Below are positions 55,591 to 64,000 of a stretch of 64,000 nt of DNA, one piece after another. The number at the start of each line of letters is the position of its first letter. Position 1 is the stretch's first letter. Below the pieces are notes generated by a model. It had not been told where the DNA came from, did no database searches, and saw only the letters and a list, made by a program, of their open reading frames with translations. The stretch is from Prillingera fragicola (lineage: Eukaryota; Basidiomycota; Tremellomycetes; Trichosporonales; Trichosporonaceae): contig BEDY01000011.1 in NCBI GenBank assembly GCA_002335605.1, forward strand, positions 124,001 through 188,000, written 5' to 3'. Position numbers and translations under genes: made by a program.

Positions 55591-57859
55591 ATGTCGTCGA
55601 CAAGTCCAGAAACGACCATGGACCCCTTCCTGGCACTCTTCGGAAGGGGCAGCGACTCACAGGATCAGCCTCAGGAAGCTGGAGGCCAGCGATCCCGATC
55701 TGGGTGTTTTACATGCCGTCGTCGCAAAGTAAAGTGTGACGAGTTGAAACCGACTTGCGAAAAGTGCCAGATTGGTCACCGAGAGGTGTGTATTGGAGTC
55801 TGCGCAGTTTGACATACAAGTGCCAGCTAGTTCCCCGAGCACATTCGGCTTGTTCCGAGCTGACATGCAGTGCACCTGGCCTCCAGATGATCCAGTTCAG
55901 CGCAGGAAGAATCGTCCCCGCAAACCGCGCAGTCACAGCGTCGCCGAACCCCCGATCAAACGGCGAGTCTTCAAGTTGCCCTTTCATGCCCCAGACTCGT
56001 TTGTGTCCTCGCTTCAGCCACTTGGCAGTCTCAAGGGCAAGGAGAGGACGCCCGATCTTGTACCCGAACCCCTGCGGGCGGAGATGATGATGGACCCGTG
56101 TGTATAATTGTTTCGGCATGATGCTGACCCTGGTAGATCCTTTCTCCAACCATATTTCCCTTCCGTGTAAGTAGGCCCCGTGTTGTCATCTCCATTTCCC
56201 CTGGGCTGATTACATTATGCTAACTGCACAGCGACGAGCGGCTGGTCATTCGCCACTATCTGTCACGCACAGTCCACATTATCCTGGCTTTCGAAGCGCC
56301 CCACAACCCGTGGAATCCTTGGCTGACCGTGCACGCACCACTCGCTTTTACCCATCTACCAGGGTAAGTGCGGCTTTCTCATTCTGCTATCGTGTAACTC
56401 ACCTGTCGCCAGTGTGTCACCTGCTGCCGATGCATTGCGTACCGCAATGTTGGCTGTGGGAGCCGTGCACCTACGCTATGTGGCCAACCCCAACGATCAG
56501 GAGGGAGCCTGGCGAATCACTCGCACAACCCGACCTCGAGTTCTCGAGCTTGTTAGGTGCGCTCTAGAAGCGCCAGACGGCACTCCACGGAGCGTAGACA
56601 AGACTGAAGTCGAGTTGGTTCTTGCGGCTCTTCTGAGCTGTACCATTGCAAGTGTATGTGCTTGAGCTTGCGCCTGAACCCACTGCTGACCCCCAAAGTC
56701 CTTGGCCGCCGACGAAGCTTGGCACTCTCTTCTAACCTCGGTGCTTTCCCTCATTACACGAATGGGTGGAGCCCAGGCTCTGCTCCTCGATTCGCCGAGG
56801 GATCATTTGTCGCCCTCTCGTTTCGTGCTCGAACAGCTTGCCGTCAGGGATGTCTTTGGTTGCATGACTACCGAGCTGTCTCCGTCTATTCTGCGCGACG
56901 CTTTTACGCCTTGGTTTTTTGAGGCGGAGCGGTGGAGCAAGGGGGAGAATGAGTGGGAGAGTATCGAGCGCATGTTTGGCATGTCTCGAGGAATGGTGGA
57001 CCTGATAGCTCGAGTGAATTTAGAGGGCCCGCGTCTTAGAGCGTCGCTGACACCGCAGACGTGCACTCTCATTTCCCGAGTTCGCGAGTCTGGCTACCAG
57101 CTCAACGAACATCTCGCCGCAGCGCCTCACGTGTCTTCATTATTGTTACGTCTACCTCCTCGAGTCACTGCACGACTCCCACAGAGCACGGAACGCAGCC
57201 CCCCAGAGTTGTCTACGTCTGGATTGGGGGCAAATTCGTCGTCGGTAACATTGGCAATGGCACCGGTAACCACCGTACTCACAGCCGCGGGAACGGTAGC
57301 GGATGACCCCATTGAAACAAAGATTGGTATATCTCAACGCGCCGAGCTTGAAGAGCAGGCCAACGGTCTTCTCTCAGAGCTCAAGGTGTGGGACAATGCC
57401 TGCAACTTTACGCCCTTCCATCCTCGCACGCAGTACGGAAATATTGCCTACCGACACGCCACAAAGATCCGTCTGTTGCGTATAGTGTTTGGTGTGCCAA
57501 GTGCAGACCCGCGCATCGACAGCGCCGCCAGGGCAATCATCGAGCTCGCCAAAGAGATGCTGGCTATGTACGGCCGCATCGTATGGCTTACATGGCCGTT
57601 GGTTATTGCCGGGTTTCACATTCCAAAGGGCGACCCAGCGCGTCAGAGTGCAGTAGAGCTGCTCAGTGAATTTGGGTAAGTCCTCTGAACATCTCGACAT
57701 TATCCCGCTAACACTCTTCCTAGCCCACATGCGTGCTTTGATAATAGAGCGGCTTCCCACATGATGGCCACGTTCTGGGTGTACCATGACGATGACCCCG
57801 AGGACCTCACGCCGTGGGAGGTTGCTCAGCGGCTCAACTCGCGTCCCTTCCTCGACTAG
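55591..57859 (+). CDS. Zn2Cys6 fungal transcription factor
   Basis: Seven exons (55591-55785, 55871-56097, 56137-56166, 56232-56363, 56413-56653, 56699-57675, 57724-57859) encode 645 residues. The zinc cluster is Cys39, 42, 49, 56, 59 and 66 (GCFTCRRRKVKCDELKPTCEKC); the sixth Cys is the first codon of exon 2, which strongly supports that junction. The downstream CTWPPD and a basic RRKNRPRKPR stretch follow. The C-terminal body resembles the Fungal_trans_2 type of regulator (DERLVIRHYLSRTVHIILAF; GAVHLRYVANP). A disordered Ser/Thr-rich insert lies in the middle. It is a nuclear regulator whose targets may include the neighbouring transporter and amidase genes (inference from position). Confidence 0.92.
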
Positions 57860-57868
57860 AAAATAAAA

Positions 57869-57924
57869 CGAGCCCCATGCTCGCTCACGATTGTACAAGA
57901 AAACGAGCCCTCCCAGGGGGCTCG
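57869..57924. terminator. Two consecutive hairpins in the 3' untranslated region
   Basis: Directly after the transcription factor stop come CGAGC-CCCAT-GCTCG (57869-57883) and CGAGCCC-TCCCAGG-GGGCTCG (57904-57924), both able to form perfect stems. Each is followed by a similar CACRATTGTACA sequence, so the whole looks like an imperfect duplication of a hairpin-plus-TGTACA unit. In a eukaryote this would act at the RNA level (stability or 3' end formation) rather than as a bacterial terminator. Confidence 0.5.
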
Positions 57925-58075
57925 CCCACAATTGTACACGAATGTTTGTAGACTAACTGTAGTAGTAATGTGGCATATGTGTTTGATGCATATCACATAC
58001 TTTTCAGTCATTATAGGGTGCATTCTCCCCATTCATACAATGATGACAACTAGATCCGTCCTGCTGCTCCGCTTA

Positions 58076-60027
58076 CTACTTGTTGACCACGGGGACATCG
58101 ACGTCCCTGTCGTCGTGGCCGTGTACAGGGGTCTCTGAGATGTGCATACCCTTTTCGGTAGCCTCGACCTCGACGTTGTCCTGAGGAAGGTTCGGAGGGT
58201 AGCGCTTCGAACACCATACGATGGCGTAGGCGACTGCAATAGAGGCGGCACCAGTGGCAATGGTGGCAATCTGACCGTTGCGGAACTTGGGCTTGTCGAC
58301 AACGGGCCACAGAGCGATACCGTACCAGAGAGCCCAGATGTTGGAGAACAGGTTCATGGAGAACAAAGTCATGGAGCGGAGCATTTCGTCCTCGCGAGTG
58401 AGCACGTTCGCCCACGCAAAGTTGGATGCTTGGCCAGCGTATCCGAGACCAGTGATGGTGTAGGCGAAAAAGTGGCCGCTGGTGCCAATGTTCCACGCGA
58501 GGAGCATGATGGACGAGATGAGGACCGACATGTACATCATAATGTTTGCGACGAAGCGGTGACCGGTTGCGTCACACCATACCGTTGTGGCGTACGTTCC
58601 AACAATGGCGACGGCGACTGTGATGGTGGGATAAAAGTTGACCATGTCGAGGCCATACTTGGGCGTGACGCCGTCGGGGCCCATCTCAGACTTGAGCCAG
58701 AACTGGAACTCGTTGTAGACGACAGTCTTCTCGAACGACGTTGCCGACAGCATGAACAGGGCCGAGAAGAGATAGTAGCGCCAGGTGGTGACAATCTTGT
58801 ACACAGAGTGCTTGAAGCGAGCCCAGGTAATGACATAGTGCTCGGTCGGTGGCAGGCGCGAGAGACACAGTGCGCGCTCCTCCTCGTTGAGCCAGAATGC
58901 CTTGACAGTGTGAGGGGTGTCGGGGAACATGAGGAAACCGTAGACGGCAATGGGCACTGGTCACGTCAGCCACCTGCAAGGCAACCCACTCGGTCCGTGA
59001 CACTCACTAGTCATCACAAAGTTGATGATGAAAAGCCACTGCCAGCCGTGAAGGCCGTTGCGACCCTCGAGGGTGCGGCGGATACCACCCTGCATGACAC
59101 CCGAGAAGAAGGTGCCAAACTGGGCCGCAGACGTGAAGACTGCGGTGCGCTTGCCGAGCTCGGCGTCCTTGTACCACGAACCAAGAATGTACTTAGACCA
59201 TGTCAGCTGCCTTGCTCACAAGTGTCAAATGGCGCAGACGCAGATTGCCTTATCCGCGGCGGAGAGACGGCGGAAACCACCCGGGGATTGCTCCACAGAT
59301 CCACCATCCGCAGCTGATACTCACGTGAGATCCAGAAAAGGTCGACGCCTCAAAGATGGCCTGCACAAAGCGGATAGCCATGCAATGGGCAGGAGTCTTG
59401 GCAACTTTCCAAAAGTCAGCACGTGCCAGACGTTTGTGCTGGATAAACACTCACAGGCCATTCCAAGGGTGCAGAGGCCCCATGCAAAGCAGCAGAAGGG
59501 GAACCAAAACTTGGGCTTGATGCGACCAGATGCCAGGATGATGGCAGAAGGCCACTGGCCGACGATGTAGCCCGCAGTGAAACACGAGTTGGTCAGGGTG
59601 AACTGGTTTCCGGTAAAGCCAACCGCCTTGTCCATGCCAGTGACATAAGCCTGGTGGAGGTCAGCACAACATTGATGAGACGATGATTCATGTGATCCCC
59701 GCCGACCGACGACGTGACTCACATTGTTGAAGTTGGCGCGGCTGAAATAGTATCAGTACAGGTCATGGAACGCGTATCGTGCAACTCACTCAATGTAGTT
59801 GATGAAGTCTGGCACACAGATCAGCTTTGCACACGAGGGTCACGAGGGTAAACATACAGTTGAGGCACACCTGGGGAATCGTCAGCATCTCGCTTTGCTC
59901 ACCAAATTGAATAACTCACATAGCTCAGAATGACAATATCCAGCTTGACGAGCAGCTTGCGCTCCTCAGGCGAATCGGCTGGCTTACCCCAGAAGAACGT
60001 CTTGATCTTGTCGTGCTTGACGCCCAT
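58076..60027 (-). CDS. MFS transporter, Fen2/Dal5-like (pantothenate/allantoate type) family
   Basis: Eight exons (59920-60027, 59858-59870, 59790-59808, 59723-59741, 59455-59650, 59325-59404, 59008-59191, 58076-58956) encode 499 residues. The N-terminus FFWGKPADSPEERKLLVKLD and NYIDRANFNNAYVTGMDKAVG are hallmarks of the group with Fen2 (pantothenate), Liz1, Vht1 and Seo1. GYIVGQWPSAIIL, GVMQGGIRRTLEGRNGLHGW and ITGLGYAGQASNFAW follow. About twelve helices are expected. It imports a small organic acid with protons; the exact substrate is not readable. Exons 2-4 are micro-exons of 13, 19 and 19 nt. An in-frame upstream Met would add about 40 residues but the start MGVKHDKIK fits the family length. 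Confidence 0.9.
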
Positions 60028-61505
60028 GATGAAGAATGCGTTGTGGTCTGAGCGGCGATAGCAGCTGGATAACTCGCACACAGCCGCCGACCCGCTTGAC
60101 CTTTTGTATACGCAGAACCGGAATCTCGGAGGAGCCTGCGTGAGCACGAGGTGGGCGGAAAGTCAAGGATCAAGGATATGCACCTGCTGACTTGATTGTG
60201 GATCGGACTAGCGCGATAGACCCAAGCCTTGGAGTTCGGTGCCTGTCCGAGCTGTTGGTGAGACCACCCCGCATACACCGAAGGGTGCCGTCGGCATCCC
60301 TCCTCTTCTGCCTTTTGCAAACTTGCCTCCGGTGGCGACCCTAGGGGAAGGACCCACTACGGTGCTGTCGAGCTGTCGAGACGGCCAAGAGCGGCGTGGG
60401 CCTCAGGGCAAGGTGCGAACACTTGATAGCGCCGAGATGATATCAAAGTTGGCACTTGACTGACCCAGGCCATCATGCCATCAACAGTCGCCTCTGTAGC
60501 AGCGATTATCATTCACTCTTTTGGCGCCCGCAGCATCTATCCGGGCACCTCCAGCTCGAGATCAGGATGAATCGCAATCAGAGGAGGTATCTAGAGGTCT
60601 CGGAAAGTCGTCTAAACTTTTGCCGAGGTCCCACTGCCCACCGTATCGGCTCGCTGCGGCTAATGGCGGGTAAACGCTCTTGTGTCGTATAAGCCCCCAT
60701 CCAGGAAATCGCTGCGTGTATGCCGGTCGGTATCTAACAATTCTGGCGTACGTGCACACGAGGTTTGAACGCAAGAAACAGGTCGTAGTGGGCATGCCGC
60801 TACTCGCGTGTGTGCGGTTTGACAGGCGTAGTGGGTTTCTGCAATTCAAGGCGTCGTTGTCCTGGACAGGTCGACGTCGCCTCGACATCGTCTCGACCTC
60901 GCCGCGGCGTTGCCGCTCCCGATGTTACCGGCGAAGGCTTCGACGCATGCTGCCACCTTCAATGGCACCGTCAATCTCAAGGTACGATAAGTGCGCACGT
61001 TTTGGAGCTCGAGCAATGAGTGACTGAACCATGTAGCCCTCCAAGTGAGATCAGTAGCAACATGCGTTATCGCGTACAGTTACACAAAATCAGGGTCAAC
61101 AGATTGCATGGTGCCCGTGATACGAAGTGATTACCACCAGGAGCTCGTCCGGGCGAGAGAAGCGGCGATGCTATCTGTGTCAAGATACGGGGGCAAAGGT
61201 GACCTTATGGACCACTTTGCAAGAGCTGGCTCTCTTGTCTAATGCGCAGGTAGTTGTGGGTTGATTTGCCTAAATGCCAGGTGATGTCTTGTTGTCAATG
61301 GGGGTCTGATCAGGTCGACCAGCCGTGTGTATTCGAACAATGAGTTTGTCACGACCCGTACATTACCACCTACTTTGTCATGTGAAGGACTTAACGAAAT
61401 TTAATGATTTAATCGAATTAATTACACTGTTGCAATGATGTTCATTGACATACTCGTATTCTTCGTCATGGCGCACACGCTGCATCCCTAAATACTGCAA
61501 TCTTA
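60028..61505. other. Intergenic interval with scattered GATA motifs
   Basis: About 1.5 kb between the transporter start and the amidase stop. HGATAR-type sites appear near 60508 (TGATAA on the minus strand), 60983 (CGATAA) and 61066 (CGATAA on the minus strand), as would fit nitrogen control of the transporter. They are short and could be chance. No gene supported. Confidence 0.4.
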
Positions 61506-63243
61506 CTACTTCCTTGCCTTGAGAGCCTCGGCGGCAACACGCGCCAGCTTGAGCGCCTTCTCCTCCTCGAGACGCTTGCACACAATCTGGAGACCGACGG
61601 GAGCACCGATAACCTCCTTGGGATCGTAGCGCTCATGGATCTTCTTCTCGACGTCATTGCGGTGCTTAAAGTCAACCTTGGCATCGGCCTCAGTCACACG
61701 GGTGACTGGAAGGCAGGCCGCGGACTGGTCCGTAATGTTCCAGATAGAAGTGTAGGTGACGTGCTCAAACGAGTAGTGGGGGCAGGCGGCGTAGGCGGTG
61801 ACGGGCGAGATGACACCGTCAAACGGCCTGCCGGTGCCGGTGAGCTCCTTGGTGGCCATCCAGTAATCAAGGGCTCCTTTGGTATAAGTCGAGCGTTCAG
61901 CCTGCAGGTCCCAGAGCTTGCCGACAAGGGGAGGGTCGTTCTGGCTCGCCTCCTGGGCACGCTGGTACTCCTTCAATCCAAGGGGGTAGGGCTCTCCGCC
62001 CTCCTTGATGAAGCCCGCGATTTTCGCACCACCGTCGCCCACGAAGAAACGCTCAAGGAGCGCCTTGGACTCTTCGACCTTGTAAGGGGTCCACTCGACC
62101 ACCTTGTGGCCGGCAGCCTCGAGGGCGGCCTTGGTCTCCTTCAATGCCCGAGTGACGGGAGGGGTAGGCTGGACAATGCCGTTGTCCATGACAATACCAA
62201 AGCAGAGCTTCTCGGGAAGCTGAACGTCGCGCCACGGAATGGGGATGGCGTTAGGGTCGCGCTCCCAGGGAATGTCGTCGACAACAGACTTTGCCCACAG
62301 CTCGACGGCGTCGAGCGAGTTGGACATGCCACCGTTGATCGAACGGACAGCCTCCTGGCCAGGCATACCCGAGCGTGAGCCGTAGGTAGGGAAGCGGCCA
62401 AAGGATGGCTTGATGGCAAAGAGACCGCACTTGGAGGCGGGAATACGGATCGAGCCACCAATGTCGGTACCAATACCGAGCGGCGAGCCTGAGATCAGCA
62501 ACAGACACGTGCCACAACTTACCTTTCATGGCCAACAAAGCACCCTCTCCACCCGAGGAACCACCGGACGAAGTGTTGCGGTTGTAAGGGTTACGGGTGT
62601 AGTTCCAAACGTTGTTGTACGACTCGGCAATCATCTGCTTGTCAGCCCAATTTGCCACAATCAGCTCACCATGGCGGTAGGGACGTTGGTCTTGCAGAAG
62701 AGCACGGCACCACAGTCGCGCATAATCTTGGTCATTTCGCTGTCGTTTTTCCTAGGTTCGTTGCACCAAGCAACGAAACCGACAGTGGTGTCATAGCCCT
62801 TGACATCAAAGTTGTCCTTGAGCGAGACGGGGAGGCCGTGCAGGGGTCCGGCAGGCTTGCCGCTGGAAGCGTAATCGGCGTCAATCTTCTTGGCCGTAGC
62901 TATGGCATCGTCAAAGAAGATCTCGGTGAGGCAGTTGGTCTGTTATCAGCCATGTTTCTCAAGCCGAACTCACAAGCTGTTGGGCGATAGCCGCACGCTT
63001 ACAGAACGCCGTAACAACGTCCTCACTCTTGAGCTCCTTGGCCACCATCTTGGCGACAAGGTCGGTCGCAGGGGTCTCGGTGATCTCGATCTCCTTGGCA
63101 GAGAGCACACCGCATGTGCGGGGCACGTCGGTGACGTCGAGAACGTTATCGGGGACGCTCACATGCCACTCCTTGGGGATGAGGGCGTCACGCGCGGCCC
63201 TCTTATCGGCAGCAATCTTCTCCCAGTTGGCTTGGACAGTCAT
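61506..63243 (-). CDS. Amidase signature family enzyme (acetamidase/FAAH-like)
   Basis: Four exons (62974-63243, 62670-62939, 62523-62634, 61506-62488) encode 544 residues, a normal length. The Ser-cisSer-Lys catalytic triad is intact: Lys131 in VSLKDNFDV, Ser206 in GGSSGGEGAL and Ser230 in TDIGGSIRIP; the spacings 99 and 24 equal those of the well-studied FAAH triad (142, 217, 241). The N-terminus TVQANWEKIAADKRAARDALIP resembles fungal acetamidases. It hydrolyses an amide to acid and ammonia (or amine). No signal peptide. It lies divergent from the GABA transaminase gene with 523 bp between starts, suggesting linked control in nitrogen use. Confidence 0.93.
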
Positions 63244-63766
63244 AATAAAATGTGTGTGTGAGAGAGGAGGTCGAGGTGGATAGAGCACAAGATGTCTGGG
63301 CGATCTGAAGACCGACGACGACAAATGTGCGCTGCTATGTAGACGCAGACCGCACCGGCCAAGTCCGGCTGCCCACTGAAGCCCACCAGGCACCACCCAA
63401 GATCAGTAGGGCGCAGGGGTTGCCCCGAACCCTGACTGCTCCACTGGTGCCGCGATCTGCTCCCGAGCTGCTCTGGATATACTATAGTTCCGTGTCGCGT
63501 GGCATGACTGCCTGTCGGGTAAATTGGATCAGTCGAGGTTCGGGCCGAGCACTGACAGCCGAGCTTGTCCGGTGAGCCAGTCGTGCATCTCCACTCTGTA
63601 TGCGCACAGCGTGTAATACATCCCGCCCGCTCTCCACTTCTCATTCATCCACACGCTCGCTACGCTTTTGACACAGCTCGGCGCGAGGAACACTGAGAAC
63701 CTATAAAGGATCCAGCCAGTGCATTGTTTGCCGTCTCCCGTAACCTCACCACTCTCCACCACCACC
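63244..63766. promoter_or_regulatory. Divergent promoter between amidase and GABA transaminase genes
   Basis: 523 bp between the two start codons, transcribed outward. One plain GATA lies near 63474 (GGATATAC). A TATA-like AACCTATAAAGG lies at about 63698-63709, 60-70 bp before the GABA transaminase start. No obvious omega-amino-acid responsive element could be assigned. Confidence 0.5.
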
Positions 63767-64000
63767 ATGCTCCGCACCTCCACTGCTCGCGCCCTTCGCG
63801 CCTCTGGCGCGCGCCGTGCATTCTCGTCTCGCACCCTCAACCCCGAGGAGCCTTCCAAGCCCTCTGTCCACACCGAGTCTGTGCCCGGTCCCGAGAGCAA
63901 GAAGATTGTGAGTGTTGGCTTCCCCAGCTCCCTCTAACGCCGCCAGTCTGCCGAGATCGACCGCATCCAGGACTCACGCACCAACGTTATTGTTGGCGAC
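63767..64000 (+). CDS. UGA1: 4-aminobutyrate aminotransferase, mitochondrial (N-terminal part)
   Basis: Partial gene running off the window: exon 1 at 63767-63907 and the start of exon 2 at 63947. The first 25 or so residues (MLRTSTARALRASGARRAFS) form a classic mitochondrial presequence. The next block VPGPESKKISAEIDRIQDSR, then VIVGD, matches the N-terminal segment of fungal GABA transaminases. The PLP-binding lysine lies beyond the window. The enzyme converts GABA (and often beta-alanine) plus 2-oxoglutarate to the semialdehyde and glutamate. Identification rests on about 65 residues, so another class III aminotransferase remains possible. Confidence 0.8.

Noticed and set aside
58142..59317. 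A 391-codon plus-strand frame opposite the Fen2-like transporter
   Set aside because: It is the antisense shadow of the transporter exons, whose motifs and splice sites are convincing.
61635..62378. A 247-codon plus-strand frame within the amidase gene
   Set aside because: Antisense shadow of the amidase, which has an intact catalytic triad.

Overview
The window is nuclear DNA of a basidiomycete yeast, most likely a tremellomycete of the order Trichosporonales (the Trichosporon/Cutaneotrichosporon/Apiotrichum group). The reasons are: moderately high GC; dense genes on both strands; many very short introns (33 to 60 nt) with GTRAGT donors, a CTGAC or CTAAC branch site close to a CAG acceptor; a Ssk2-type MAP kinase kinase kinase and a double hybrid histidine kinase of the kind known in Cryptococcus; and a set of divergent F-box-like proteins typical of such genomes. 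The genus is an inference. Exon coordinates were read by eye from splice signals and frame continuity. For most multi-exon genes the spliced lengths come out as whole codons, which supports the models.

Positions 1-10,600: an F-box-like gene, a Zn2Cys6 transcription factor with a repeat-rich promoter, a Tfc7/tau55-type histidine phosphatase, a kinase-like gene with an in-frame stop or unusual intron, and a sugar transporter. A gene-poor stretch of about 2.2 kb follows. Positions 12,800-22,900 hold four more F-box-like genes, a secreted cysteine-rich protein, a methyltransferase and an unknown protein, and look like a fast-evolving lineage-specific block.

Positions 23,187-36,932: a MmgE/PrpD-family enzyme, a 1,745-residue double hybrid histidine kinase, a secreted ThuA-domain protein and SSK2, all on the minus strand. 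The kinase and SSK2 are expected to belong to the HOG/two-component stress pathway and are separated by one gene only.

Positions 38,079-42,529 are housekeeping: QCR10 (complex III) and an NDUFAF5-like complex I assembly factor share a 209-bp divergent promoter, followed by RPL19. Positions 42,530-48,549 are mostly gene-poor, with small tandem repeats and one anion:cation symporter. Positions 48,550-55,029 hold a GT32 glycosyltransferase, RPS7, a dienelactone hydrolase-family protein and a metallo-beta-lactamase-like protein.

Positions 55,591-64,000 hold a second Zn2Cys6 regulator, a Fen2/Dal5-family transporter, an amidase with an intact catalytic triad, and, divergent from the amidase, the start of a mitochondrial GABA transaminase gene. 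Together these suggest a small amide / omega-amino-acid utilisation cluster. No tRNA, rRNA, CRISPR array or intact transposon was recognised.
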